From assembly GCA_965247775.1 (NCBI GenBank), contig OZ252031.1:248001-312000 (forward strand): a stretch of DNA of 64,000 bases, given 5' to 3'. Position numbers and translations under genes: made by a program. Source of the DNA: G965247775 sp965247775. Lineage in GTDB: Bacteria > Chloroflexota > Dehalococcoidia > Bin125. A model generated the notes under the pieces. The model was not told where the DNA came from, searched no databases, and saw nothing but the letters and a program-made list of their open reading frames with translations. This document shows, in pieces, positions 8,278 to 16,723 of the stretch (position 1 is the first letter of the stretch; each line of letters opens with the position of its first letter).

Positions 8278-9216
8278 TCACTCTTCGCCGGAGCCGAAGA
8301 GGAGGCGCCGGAGCACGGAAAGGCGCTTCTGCTCCCGCTGGAGGTCGCGGGGCAGGTCAGGCAGCATCCCGGGTGCGCCGGCGGCGAGGCGATCGCTCCA
8401 GCCGAGCAGTTCGCCGAGGCTTGGGGCGCGGTGGGGACCACCGCGGAAATGTTCCAGCGGGCGCCAGTCTCCGGCGCCACTGCCGCGTACCCAGACTGCG
8501 GCGCCGGCCTCCAGGCAGAGGGCGCTGCCGGCGGCGACATCCCAGATCTTGAGTCCGCCGAAGACGCCGGCCTGGAAGGTGCCTTCCGCCGTGAGGGCGA
8601 GTTCGGCGGCGGAACTCCCGAGCGTGCGGGCGGTGCCGAAGCGTTGCCGGCCACTGGGCCCGACGACGCCGCCCACGCCGGCGGGGACGGAGCTGATGCG
8701 GGAGCCGGGGGGGAGGGAGGTGGGGCGGAATCGGAGGGGGTCGGCGTTGAAGAAGGCGCCGCCGCCGCGCCGGCAGTGGTAGACGCCGGCGCCGAGGGCG
8801 CCGCCCCCGGGCAGGAAGAGTGCCCCGGCCACGGGCGCGCCTCGCCAGAGCACGCCGATGGAGGAGCTGAAGATCGCGAGGCCGTTGATGAAGTTGGTGG
8901 TGCCGTCCAGGGGATCGATGGCCCAGACGAAGTCCGCTCCGAGCGGGCCATGGCTGGCGCCCTCCTCGCCGAGGATGGCGTGATCGGGGAAGTCCCGGCC
9001 GACGCGCAGTTGCACCATCTCCTCGACGGCCTTGTCGACCTCCGTGACCGGGTCGTGGCCGTGGTCATCCTTGAACTGGACGTCGAGGACGGTACGGAAG
9101 CGGTCGAGGAGGAGGCTGCCGGCGTCGTGGGCGATGGCGACGGCGGCGTCCTCGATGGGGCGCAGGGTCTCGGGGGAGGGGAAGCTTGACGGCGGCAGGC
9201 GGTCGGCGGCGGACAC
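8278..9216 (-). CDS. Inositol monophosphatase family protein
   Basis: A Mg2+-dependent sugar/inositol phosphatase of 312 residues. The metal-binding motifs are present: GEEG near residue 82, WAIDPLDGTTNFINGLAIFS near 98-117 and a C-terminal IWDVAAGSALCLEAGA. An N-terminal helix (AVAIAHDAGSLLLDRF) and VTEVDKAVEEMVQ are also standard. The minus-strand GTG start at 9216 precedes ADRLPPSS and the first family helix. There is a C-terminal tail of about 50 residues ending in charged sequence that I do not recognise. Substrate (inositol phosphate, fructose bisphosphate, PAP) cannot be decided from sequence. Confidence 0.88.
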   Translation of the reverse strand: MSAADRLPPSSFPSPETLRPIEDAAVAIAHDAGSLLLDRFRTVLDVQFKDDHGHDPVTEVDKAVEEMVQLRVGRDFPDHAILGEEGASHGPLGADFVWAIDPLDGTTNFINGLAIFSSSIGVLWRGAPVAGALFLPGGGALGAGVYHCRRGGGAFFNADPLRFRPTSLPPGSRISSVPAGVGGVVGPSGRQRFGTARTLGSSAAELALTAEGTFQAGVFGGLKIWDVAAGSALCLEAGAAVWVRGSGAGDWRPLEHFRGGPHRAPSLGELLGWSDRLAAGAPGMLPDLPRDLQREQKRLSVLRRLLFGSGEE

Positions 9217-9316
9217 CGGGTCATCGTAGTGGGGAGGGCCCGTTTGGGGGCGACGCGGGTGCGCCGTGCGAGGGAGACGGGGGTCGCGTAAGCTCGCGGC
9301 AACGAGAGGATCCGCC

Positions 9317-10534
9317 ATGGAGCTGGATGAGGCGAACGCAGAGCCGGCCTTGAGCGCGCAGGCCCGGATGGTGGGGGGTGGTGGGCGGGCCGCGGCGGCC
9401 CTGCGCGGTGGGGACACGTGGGAAGATGTGGTGGGGGCGGTGCTGGCCGATCTGGCGGGCGAGGCACCGGTGGACCTCGCGTTGGTGTTCGTTGACTCGC
9501 TGTTCGGGCACAAGCGGGAGATTTGCGAGCGGCTGCGGGCGGGGTTGGGGGCGCGCCACCTCATCGGCTGTACGGGGCAGAGCGTGATCGGGCCAGGGGT
9601 GGAGGCGGAGGACGGCGCCGCGATCTCCGTGCTGACGTTGCGCTTGCCGGGGGCGCGCTTCTTCCCGATTGCGGTGATTCCGGGCGAGACGATGGAGGCG
9701 AGCCTGACGACGCTGACGGAAGCGGCGACGGATTCCTGGCTGCTTTTTGCGGACCCCTTCAGCTTGCAGACGGAGCAGTTGGTGCAGGCACTGCAGGCGC
9801 GGCGGCCGGAGATCGTGCTGCTGGGCGGGATGGCGTCGGCGCACAACAACGAGGCGGGGACGTCGGTCTTCCTGGACGACCGCGTGTACGAGGACGGCGC
9901 GGCCTTGCTAGGGCTGGAAGGCGTGCGGCTGCGACCGGTGGTGGCGCAGGGGGCGGAGCCGCTGGGCCGTCCTCTGACGATCACCGACTGCGAGCGCAAC
10001 CTGGTGCAGACGCTCGGATCGCGGCCGGCCCTGGAGGTGCTGCGCGACGTGCTGTCGGAGTTAGATGAGGCGACGCGGTCGCGGGTGGGGCGCAACCTTC
10101 TGGTGGGTCTGGCGATGGACGAGTATCGCGAGGAGCACGGCCGCGGCGATTACCTGATCCGCAACATCACCGGCGTGGACCAGGGATCGGGAGCAATCGC
10201 GATCAACGCCCTGCCGCGCGTGGGGCAGACCTTCCAGTTCCAGTTCCGGGACGCGGCGGCGGCGCACGAAGACTTGCGGCAGCACCTGGAGGCGGCGCGC
10301 GCGGCGCTGTCGGCGGACGAAGTGGTGCTGGGATCGGTGCTGTGCGCATGCAACGGGCGGGGGCAGGGGCTGTTCGGGGAGCCGCACCACGACGCGGCGG
10401 CGGTGGCGTCGGCACTGGGGGAGGTGCCGACGGCGGGCTTCTTCTGCAACGGGGAGATCGGACCGGTGGGGGAAGCGAATTTCCTGCACGGGTTCACGGC
10501 CAGTATCGGGTTGCTGACGACGGCCGGGCCCTGA
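9317..10534 (+). CDS. FIST sensory-domain protein
   Basis: A 405-residue protein with FIST N and FIST C domains and no attached kinase or cyclase. The N-terminal half shows LIGCTGQSVIGPG and a beta-alpha pattern; the C-terminal half shows SRVGRNLLVGLAMDEY, GDYLIRNITGVDQGSGAIAI, SVLCACNGRG, and PTAGFFCNGEIGPVGEANFLHGFTASIG, close to the family C terminus. FIST domains are thought to bind small ligands such as amino acids and are usually linked to signalling. As a stand-alone protein its partner is unknown. ATG 9317 follows GAGAGGA. Confidence 0.88.
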   Translation: MELDEANAEPALSAQARMVGGGGRAAAALRGGDTWEDVVGAVLADLAGEAPVDLALVFVDSLFGHKREICERLRAGLGARHLIGCTGQSVIGPGVEAEDGAAISVLTLRLPGARFFPIAVIPGETMEASLTTLTEAATDSWLLFADPFSLQTEQLVQALQARRPEIVLLGGMASAHNNEAGTSVFLDDRVYEDGAALLGLEGVRLRPVVAQGAEPLGRPLTITDCERNLVQTLGSRPALEVLRDVLSELDEATRSRVGRNLLVGLAMDEYREEHGRGDYLIRNITGVDQGSGAIAINALPRVGQTFQFQFRDAAAAHEDLRQHLEAARAALSADEVVLGSVLCACNGRGQGLFGEPHHDAAAVASALGEVPTAGFFCNGEIGPVGEANFLHGFTASIGLLTTAGP

Positions 10535-10561
10535 GGGGTGCGGGCAGAGGGGCCCTCGCCG

Positions 10562-11323
10562 TTAGCCGGCGGACTTGTGGCCTGTGTGCAGGGCGACCGT
10601 GCCCAGGCCCATCCGGCGCAGACGGACGTCTTGCGCGCCCGCCCCTTCGATGAGGAGGGCGAGCGCCTCGGCAGGGGGGTAGCCGTCCAGGGAGTCCGGC
10701 AGGTAGCGGTAGGCGGCGCGATGGCCGGAGAGGAGACCGGCCAGCGGGGCGACGCCGTAGCGCAGGCCGCTGCGGACGAGCGCTCCGCGGGCGCCCGCCG
10801 GGGTGTGGGTCATGTCCAGGGCGACGAGGCGCCCGCCGGGGCGGAGGACGCGCAGCATCTCGGCGAAGGCGGCCGGGAGGTCGACGAGGTTGCGCAGGAG
10901 GAAGCCGCTGGTGACGGCGTCGAAGGAGGCGTCGGCGAAGGGAAGCCGGAGGGCGTCGATCATGGTCCAGTGCATGGCGGGATGATCGCGCAGGCCACGC
11001 TTGCGGCGAGCGGCGAGGAGCATGGGGCGGGCGAAGTCGCCGGCGACGACCTGCCGGGCGCCGGCGCGGCGGAGGTCGCGGGCCAAGTCCCCCGTACCGG
11101 TGCCGAGGTCCAGGACGGCGCCGTCACGTGGGGCGGCGGCGGCCACGGCGCGGGCGCGCCAGCGGCCGTCCAGGCCAGCGGTCATGAAGCGGTTCATGAG
11201 GTCGTAGCGGGGAACGATGGCGGAGAACATCGTGCGCACTTCGGTGGCGCGTTGGGCCGGGGGGAGTGGAGCGGGAGAGCCGGGGGCGGGGCGCAGCGGA
11301 GGGGGCGGGCCGGGCGGCGACAT
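10562..11323 (-). CDS. menG: Demethylmenaquinone methyltransferase (MenG/UbiE type)
   Basis: A SAM-dependent C-methyltransferase that makes the last step of menaquinone synthesis. Its 253 residues include the UbiE signature at FSAIVPRYDLMNRFMTAGLDGRWR, motif I VLDLGTGTGDLARDL, DASFDAVTSGFLLRNLVDL (usually FGIRNV in this family) and MLRVLRPGGRLVALDM. The C-terminal portion YRYLPDSLDGYPPAEAL is standard. A proline-rich N-terminal tail of about 25 residues precedes the domain, so the exact start is uncertain. It is divergent from tetR-menB-menA, and the palindrome at 11394-11415 lies between them. Confidence 0.88.
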   Translation of the reverse strand: MSPPGPPPPLRPAPGSPAPLPPAQRATEVRTMFSAIVPRYDLMNRFMTAGLDGRWRARAVAAAAPRDGAVLDLGTGTGDLARDLRRAGARQVVAGDFARPMLLAARRKRGLRDHPAMHWTMIDALRLPFADASFDAVTSGFLLRNLVDLPAAFAEMLRVLRPGGRLVALDMTHTPAGARGALVRSGLRYGVAPLAGLLSGHRAAYRYLPDSLDGYPPAEALALLIEGAGAQDVRLRRMGLGTVALHTGHKSAG

Positions 11324-11393
11324 GTGGTGTCCTTGCTGCGGCCGAGGCGGCGCGGCTGTCTTGTCCGCCTCCGGGGCGGCTGTTAGCGTAACA

Positions 11394-11415
11394 AAACCGA
11401 CTCATCGGTCGGTTT
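11394..11415. promoter_or_regulatory. Putative TetR-family operator
   Basis: A 22-bp inverted repeat: AAACCGAC and GTCGGTTT separated by 6 bp (TCATCG). The arms are perfect. It lies in the divergent gap between menG (minus) and the TetR gene (plus), ending 23 bp before the chosen TetR start. The shape (8-bp arms, short spacer) is typical of operators bound by TetR dimers, so autoregulation and control of the flanking men genes is a reasonable inference. Confidence 0.6.
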
Positions 11416-11438
11416 CTTGGATGGGGAGGATCGCCGAG

Positions 11439-12047
11439 ATGCCCGTCCAGCAGGCGCGCGCCCGGAGCCGCCAGCAGCGCATTCTGAAGGCGGCCGCAGC
11501 CGTGATCTCGCGGCGGGGATATCGCGAAGCGGCGGTGGAGGAGATCGCGCGGGAGGCGGAGACGTCCAAGGGCGGGGTCTATTTCCACTTCCCTGGCAAG
11601 GAGGCGATCCTGCTGGCGCTGCTGGACCACACGGCAGCGCTCTTACGGGGCAAGGTGGAGGAGGCGATCGCGGCCGAGGAGGAGCCCGTGGCCAAGGCAG
11701 ACGCGGCCCTGCGTGTGCTGCTGCGCACCCTGGCCAAGCACCGCACGCTGGCGCGCGTGTTCGCGGTGGAGGCGAGCGGGGCGGGGCCGCAATTCAGCGC
11801 CCGGGTGACGGCGATTCAGGACGAGTTCTCGGGGCTGATTGAGGAGCAGTTGGATGCGGCGATCGCGCAGGGGGCGATCACGGCCATGGACACGGCGGTG
11901 GTGGCGCAGGCCTGGATGGGGGCTCTGGACGCGGTGCTGCTGCGCTACGTGACGGGGCGGGATCGTCGTTCGCTGGACGAGATTCATGGGACGCTCCGCG
12001 CGCTGCTGCTGCGCAGCATCGGCGCGGAGATGCCCGTGCCTGCTTGA
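11439..12047 (+). CDS. TetR/AcrR family transcriptional regulator
   Basis: A 202-residue DNA-binding repressor-type protein. The N-terminal helix-turn-helix is clear: RQQRILKAAAAVISRRGYRE, then AAVEEIAREAETSKGGVYFHFPGKEAILLALL. The C-terminal ligand domain is typical in length and poorly conserved. I chose ATG 11439 because GGGGAGGA lies 8 bases upstream; an in-frame ATG at 11421 lacks such a site. It precedes menB and menA in the same direction and is divergent from menG, so it may adjust menaquinone synthesis in response to an unknown ligand, possibly an acyl-CoA or a quinone intermediate. Confidence 0.88.
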   Translation: MPVQQARARSRQQRILKAAAAVISRRGYREAAVEEIAREAETSKGGVYFHFPGKEAILLALLDHTAALLRGKVEEAIAAEEEPVAKADAALRVLLRTLAKHRTLARVFAVEASGAGPQFSARVTAIQDEFSGLIEEQLDAAIAQGAITAMDTAVVAQAWMGALDAVLLRYVTGRDRRSLDEIHGTLRALLLRSIGAEMPVPA

Positions 12048-12076
12048 GCGCGGGGCGGTAGGCGGGGCGAACAACG

Positions 12077-12904
12077 ATGGCGGACGCACTCCCGCAGTGG
12101 CAGGCCGAGGGCGACTACGGCGATATCCGCTATGAGACGGCCGAGGGGATCGCCAAGATCACCATCGACCGTCCGGAGGTGCGGAACGCCTTCCGCCCGC
12201 AGACGCTGTTCGAGTTGCAGGCGGCGTTCAGCCGAGCACACGAGGACGGGCAAGTGGGCGTCATCATCCTGACCGGCGCGGGCCCCGAGGCGTTCTGCTC
12301 GGGCGGCGACCAGCGCATCCGAGGGGAAGGGGGCTACGTGGGAGCGGACGGGGTGCCGCGCCTGAACGTGCTGGAGTTGCAGCGCCAGATCCGGACGCTG
12401 CCGAAGCCGGTGATCGCGATGGTGGCGGGCTACGCGATCGGCGGGGGGCACGTGCTGCACATCGTGTGTGATCTCACGATCGCCGCGGACAACGCACGGT
12501 TCGGGCAGACGGGGCCGAAGGTGGGCAGCTTCGACGGGGGATACGGGGCGACGCTGCTGGCCCGGATCGTGGGGCACAAGAAGGCGCGGGAGATCTGGTA
12601 TCTGTGCCGCCAGTACGACGCGCCGCAGGCGCTGGCGATGGGGCTGGTGAATACCGTGGTGCCGCTGGACCGGCTGGAGGCGGAGACGGTGCAGTGGTGC
12701 CGCGAGATCCTGACGATGAGCCCCACGGCGCTGCGCTTCCTGAAGGCGTCGTTCAACGCGGACACGGATGGGCTGGCGGGGATCCAACAGCTGGCCGGCG
12801 ATGCGACGCTGCTCTACTACCTGACGGACGAGGCCAAGGAGGGCCGCAACGCGTTCATCGAGAAGCGCCGGCCCGACTTCGCTCAGTTCCCTCGCTTTCC
12901 GTAG
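12077..12904 (+). CDS. menB: 1,4-dihydroxy-2-naphthoyl-CoA synthase
   Basis: A crotonase-fold enzyme that closes the second ring of naphthoate in menaquinone synthesis. The 275-residue protein has the MenB-specific features beyond generic enoyl-CoA hydratases: ILTGAGPEAFCSGGDQRIRG, VAGYAIGGGHVLHIVCDLTI, TGPKVGSFDGGYGA, LCRQYDAPQA and the C-terminal EGRNAFIEKRRPDFAQFPRF. This C-terminal signature and the conserved GSFDGGYG segment make the assignment firm. The gene begins 29 bp after tetR and is followed 12 bp later by menA, so the three are likely one transcript. Confidence 0.96.
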   Translation: MADALPQWQAEGDYGDIRYETAEGIAKITIDRPEVRNAFRPQTLFELQAAFSRAHEDGQVGVIILTGAGPEAFCSGGDQRIRGEGGYVGADGVPRLNVLELQRQIRTLPKPVIAMVAGYAIGGGHVLHIVCDLTIAADNARFGQTGPKVGSFDGGYGATLLARIVGHKKAREIWYLCRQYDAPQALAMGLVNTVVPLDRLEAETVQWCREILTMSPTALRFLKASFNADTDGLAGIQQLAGDATLLYYLTDEAKEGRNAFIEKRRPDFAQFPRFP

Positions 12905-12916
12905 GGCCGTGAGCCC

Positions 12917-13840
12917 GTGCGCGTGAGCGGGGTGGGGCCGCCGGCAAGCGTTGTGCCGCGCGCCGCCGGCCCGCGCATCTGGCTGCTGGCGGCGCGGCCC
13001 GCGACACTACCGGCGGCGCTGGCGCCGGTGCTGGTGGGGACGGCGGCGGCGACGGTGGACGCGGATCTGCGGGTGGGGGTCTTCCTGGTGGTGTTGTTCG
13101 CGGCGTTGCTGATCCAGATCGCGACGAACTTCGCCAACGACCTGGCCGACTTCCAACACGGAGCGGACACGGCGGAGCGGCTGGGGCCGACGCGGGCGAC
13201 CGTGGCGGGGCTGGTGGCGCCGAAGCAGATGGCCCTGGCGACGGCGCTGACGTTCGCGGGGGCGGCGGGGCTGGGGGTGTACCTGATCGTGGAAGCCGGC
13301 TGGCCCGTATTGGGGGCGGGAGCGGCCTCGATCGTGGCGGGCTACCTCTACACGGGCGGGCCCTGGCCCTACGGGTACCGGGGGCTGGGGGACATCTTCG
13401 TCTTCGTCTTCTTCGGGCTGGTGGCGGTGATGGGCAGCTACTTCGTGCAGGTGGAAGCGCTGACCTGGGAGGCGGCGGCGGCCGCGGTGCCGATGGGCTT
13501 CACGGTGACGGCGATCCTGGTGGTGAACAATCTGCGCGACGTCCCGACCGATCGCCAGACGGGGAAGCGCACGCTGGCGGTGATCCTGGGACCGGCCTGG
13601 GCGCGACGGGAGTACGCGGCGCTGGTGCTGGGGGCGTTCGCGCTGGCGCCGATTTTCGCCGCCGCCGACCTCATGCCCTGGTGGTCCATGGAGACCTGGC
13701 TGGCGCTGCCGCTGGGGCTGGTGCTGGTGCGGCTGGTGCTGTCTGGGATGGAGGGACGGGCGCTGAACCGGATGCTGAAGCTGAGCGGGCAGCTGCACCT
13801 CGTCTTCGGTGTCTTGCTGGCCCTGAGCTACGTCTGGTAG
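12917..13840 (+). CDS. menA: 1,4-dihydroxy-2-naphthoate polyprenyltransferase
   Basis: An integral membrane UbiA-superfamily prenyltransferase. The first Asp-rich motif is ATNFANDLADFQHGADTAER near residue 75 (NDxxD), and the second is VVNNLRDVPTDRQTGKRTLA near 196. Helices such as LPAALAPVLVGTAAAT and GDIFVFVFFGLVAVMGSYFV are visible. The length (307) is normal for MenA. It attaches the isoprenoid side chain to DHNA before methylation by MenG, which is encoded nearby. GTG 12917 begins the frame 12 bp after menB. Confidence 0.94.
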   Translation: MRVSGVGPPASVVPRAAGPRIWLLAARPATLPAALAPVLVGTAAATVDADLRVGVFLVVLFAALLIQIATNFANDLADFQHGADTAERLGPTRATVAGLVAPKQMALATALTFAGAAGLGVYLIVEAGWPVLGAGAASIVAGYLYTGGPWPYGYRGLGDIFVFVFFGLVAVMGSYFVQVEALTWEAAAAAVPMGFTVTAILVVNNLRDVPTDRQTGKRTLAVILGPAWARREYAALVLGAFALAPIFAAADLMPWWSMETWLALPLGLVLVRLVLSGMEGRALNRMLKLSGQLHLVFGVLLALSYVW

Positions 13841-13873
13841 ACGGGGGCGTACGGTGAGCGGCCGGCCAGCCAC

Positions 13874-15211
13874 TCAGACGAGTTGGCGGCCGGCGGTCTG
13901 GACGGGATCCCAGACGGGGGAGAAGGGGGGGGCGTAGCCCAGGTCGAGGTCGACGAGGTCCCGGGCGGTGAGGCCGGCGCTGATGGCGGTGGCCAGGGTG
14001 TCGATGCGCTTGGCGGCGCCGTCGGCGCCGACGATCTGGCCACCGACGACGCGGCCCGTGCGGGCCTCGGTGAGCAGCTTGGTGTGCATGGATCCGGACT
14101 CCGGCATGTAGCCCGCGCGTGTGGAGGTGGCGACGGTGCGGCTGCGCACGGGCAGGCCAATCTGGGCCGCCTCGCGCGAGGAGAGGCCGGTGCGGGCGAC
14201 TTCGGTGTCGCAGATGCGGGAGATGGCGGTGCCCACCACGCCGGGGAAGCGCTCGGTGGCGCCGGCGACGTTGAGGCCGGCGACGCGCCCGGCCTTGTTG
14301 GCGATGGTGCCGAGATGGAAGTTGACCCAGCGGTCCATGACCCGGTGCCAGGCTTCGGCGCAATCGCCGGCGGCGTAGACGCCGTCGATGGCGGTGCGCT
14401 GGGCGTGGTCGACCGCGATGGCGCCGGTTGCGCCGAGGGGGACGCCGGCCTCCGCCGCGAGTGCGGCGCGCGGGCGGCTGCCCAGCCCGAGCACGACGAC
14501 GTCGGTTGCGATCTCGCCGTCGCTGGTGCGCGCGATGAGGCGGTCGCCGTGGGCGGAGATGCCGGTGAGTTCCGTGTTGCAGCGCACGGCGACGCCTTCG
14601 GCTTCGACGGCGCGCTGCACTTCGATGGCGATGTCCTCGTCCAAGGTGCGGCGCATGACCTGGGGCGCGCGGGTGATGAGTTCCACGTCCATGCCGCGCC
14701 GGCGCAGGTTCTCGGCCATCTCCAGGCCGATATAGCCACCGCCGGCGATGACGGCGTGCTGCACGCCCTGGAGCGCTGCGCCCAGGCGCCGGGCCTGCCA
14801 CGGCGTGTAGAGCGGGTGCCCCAGCTCCAGGCCGGGCAGGCTGGGCCGGAAGGCGCCCGCGCCGGTGGCGATGACGAGCGCGTCGAAGCCGTCGCGGCCC
14901 TCGGCGGAGGGCTCGGGATCGCCGGCGTGGCGGCGGCGCCAATGCACCTCCCGGCGGGCGAGGTCGATGGCGACGACTTCGGTGTGGAGGCGCACCTGGA
15001 CGCCGCGGCGTTCGTGCTCCTGGGGGCTGCGAGCGATGAGGGGCTGCCAGCCGTGCACGTGCTCGCCGAGCACGTAGGGGAAGCCTCAAGCGGAATACGA
15101 GGTCCAGTCGCCGCGTTCGAACATGCGGACGTCGAGGCCGGGCCGGCGGCGCTTGGCGTTCGCCGCGGCGGCTCCTCCGGCGGCATCGCCCCCAATGACG
15201 ATCAGACGCAC
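13874..15211 (-). CDS. CoA-disulfide reductase/NADH oxidase-type flavoprotein, candidate selenoprotein (UGA at codon 42)
   Basis: A pyridine nucleotide-disulfide oxidoreductase of 445 residues if an in-frame UGA is read through. The N terminus encodes LIVIGGDAAGGAAAA (FAD site), then TSYSA, UGA at 15088-15086, then GFPYVLGEHV. Relatives have Cys in SYSACG-x-PY, the redox-active cysteine (Cys42 in enterococcal NADH peroxidase, Cys43 in staphylococcal CoA-disulfide reductase). The frame is open on both sides: VIAGGGYIGLEMAENL (NAD site), GVYAAGDCAEAWHR (second FAD contact), and the C-terminal dimerisation domain ending in VWDPVQTAGRQLV are intact. A perfect 8-bp hairpin follows the UGA. I infer selenocysteine insertion; a single-base nonsense change (TGC to TGA) is the alternative. 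The GTG start at 15211 is placed by the family N terminus. It is convergent with menA. Confidence 0.75.
15057..15075 (-). promoter_or_regulatory. SECIS-like hairpin downstream of the in-frame UGA
   Basis: On the minus strand, bases 15075-15068 (ACGTGCTC) pair perfectly with 15064-15057 (GAGCACGT) around a GGC loop. A U-G pair can extend the stem to 9 bp. The loop begins 18 nt after the UGA. As I recall the bacterial SECIS model, the loop lies about 16-37 nt after UGA, is at least 3 nt long, has a G in its first two positions and tops a stem of at least 4 bp; all are met. It lies inside the coding sequence, as bacterial SECIS elements do. Confidence 0.6.
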
Positions 15212-15324
15212 GGCCTCCCCCGTTTCCCCTGATTCCCTCGTGTCCATCGTACGGGCCGTGAGGCCGGCGGGGGGACGTTACACTGAGGAGTAACTATTGC
15301 CTGGACTTCGCGCACGAGGTTCCC

Positions 15325-15771
15325 ATGCTGGAAGTCCCCGTCTCCGTGCTGGCCCGTCGTCCTCCGATCCGCGTGGAGCGGACCCTGCCGCTGGGGCAGG
15401 CCGCGGCGCTGCTGCGGCAGGAGCGGACGCGCTGTCTGGCTGTCATGGACCATGGGAAGCTGGTGGGCTTGTTCACGGACCGGGACATGGTGAAGAAGTG
15501 TTTCTCCAGCGCGGTGACGGTGGAGACGGCCGTGGGGTTGGTGATGGACGCACCGGTGATCACGGTGCCCCCGGATTCCAGCATGCGCGACGCGCTGACG
15601 TTGCTGGACCGCGAGCGAGTGCGCCATTTGCCGCTGGTGGAGGAGGACGGGACGCTGCGGGCGATCATTCGCACGCGGGACATCCTGGACTATATCGCGG
15701 AGGCGATGCCGGAGGCGATCCTGAATCAGCCGCCCGCCCCGAACTCACCGTGGCAGCGGGAAGGGGCGTGA
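15325..15771 (+). CDS. CBS-domain-pair protein 1
   Basis: A 148-residue protein composed of two CBS domains. The first covers about residues 8-62 (LPLGQAAALLRQERTRCLAVMDHGKLVGLFTDRDMV). The second covers about 74-130 (VMDAPVITVPPDSSMRDALTLL, VRHLPLVEEDGTLRAIIRTRDIL). CBS pairs bind adenosyl ligands such as AMP, ATP or SAM and often regulate partner enzymes or channels; here no effector domain is attached. It is followed by a second CBS protein with which it is probably co-expressed. Confidence 0.88.
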   Translation: MLEVPVSVLARRPPIRVERTLPLGQAAALLRQERTRCLAVMDHGKLVGLFTDRDMVKKCFSSAVTVETAVGLVMDAPVITVPPDSSMRDALTLLDRERVRHLPLVEEDGTLRAIIRTRDILDYIAEAMPEAILNQPPAPNSPWQREGA

Positions 15772-15773
15772 CC

Positions 15774-16310
15774 GTGGCGGGCGCGAACGAACAGTATACG
15801 GCGCTGAACGATGAGAACCCCTGGGAGGACTCCGACTGGATCCCGAGCAACGCCGAGATTCTGCTCCCGCGCGATCGTTTGCAGGGGCTGCTCCTGGAGG
15901 TGCCGATTTCGGACGTCTACGTGGATGATCCCGTTGCGGTGGCGCCGGACGACACGATGGAAACCGCGCTGTGGCGGATGCGGCAGCATCACGTGCGGGC
16001 GCTGCTGGTGATGGAGGGGAAGGCGCTGGTGGGGATTCTTTCGGAGCGGGATGCGGTGCTGCACCTCGAGCCGGGGGACAGCGGGGCGGATCTGGCGGTG
16101 CGCGATCTCATGACAGCGGACCCGGTGCTGGTCGGCGTGGACGAGCCGGTGGGGGCGGCGGTGCAGCGCTTCAGCGTGGACGGCGTACACCATCTGCCGG
16201 TGCTCGACGACTTGCGCGGCGAGGTGGTGGGGATTGTGGCGCAGGGCCGGCTGATGCACGCGCTCATCGACACCATCCTCAACGAGGAGTGGGCAGCGGG
16301 GTCCGATTAG
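15774..16310 (+). CDS. CBS-domain-pair protein 2
   Basis: A 178-residue protein with about 45 N-terminal residues of unrecognised sequence, followed by a CBS pair: ISDVYVDDPVAVAPDDTMET through LVGILSERDAVLHLE, and VRDLMTADPVLVGVDEPVGA through GEVVGIVAQGRLMHALI. I chose GTG 15774 because GGGAAGGGG ends 7 bases upstream. GTG 15768, which would overlap the preceding stop, is also possible. The tandem of two CBS genes suggests a hetero-oligomeric nucleotide sensor. Confidence 0.85.
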   Translation: MAGANEQYTALNDENPWEDSDWIPSNAEILLPRDRLQGLLLEVPISDVYVDDPVAVAPDDTMETALWRMRQHHVRALLVMEGKALVGILSERDAVLHLEPGDSGADLAVRDLMTADPVLVGVDEPVGAAVQRFSVDGVHHLPVLDDLRGEVVGIVAQGRLMHALIDTILNEEWAAGSD

Positions 16311-16339
16311 CGGTTGGGCTCCCCGGCCGAGGCGCGACG

Positions 16340-16723
16340 ATGTCTGAGGCGGACTCCGAAGTGGTGGTGGAGGCGATCAGCGCGCTGACGCTGACGACGC
16401 GTGCAATGGCCCGCAGCGTGGCCTTCTACGAGGCGCTGGGGTTCGAGCGGATCGCGGGCGGACCGGGGGCGCGGTTCACGAGCTATGCGGTGGGCGAGGG
16501 CTATCTGAACCTGACCGGCGAAGGGGGGCAAGGCGTGCGCTGGTGGGGGCGGGCGATTTTCCATGTCTCAGACGTGGACGTGATGCACGCGCGCGCCGTG
16601 GCCGCCGGCTTCTCGCCGGAGTTCGCGCCGCGCGACGCGGTTTGGGGCGAGCGGTACTTCCATCTCCGCGACCCGGACGGGCACGAGCTGAGCTTCGCGC
16701 GGCCGTTGGCGAAGCGCGACTAG
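16340..16723 (+). CDS. VOC (glyoxalase/dioxygenase) superfamily protein
   Basis: A 127-residue vicinal-oxygen-chelate fold protein with the bleomycin-resistance/glyoxalase pattern: ALTLTTRAMARSVAFYEALGFERI at the start, an internal GRAIFHVSDVDVMHARAVAAGF, and the terminal YFHLRDPDGHELSFARPL. The metal-binding glutamate of the last motif (DPDGHELSF) is present. Substrate not predictable. Its stop overlaps that of the convergent thioredoxin gene by four bases. Confidence 0.88.
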   Translation: MSEADSEVVVEAISALTLTTRAMARSVAFYEALGFERIAGGPGARFTSYAVGEGYLNLTGEGGQGVRWWGRAIFHVSDVDVMHARAVAAGFSPEFAPRDAVWGERYFHLRDPDGHELSFARPLAKRD

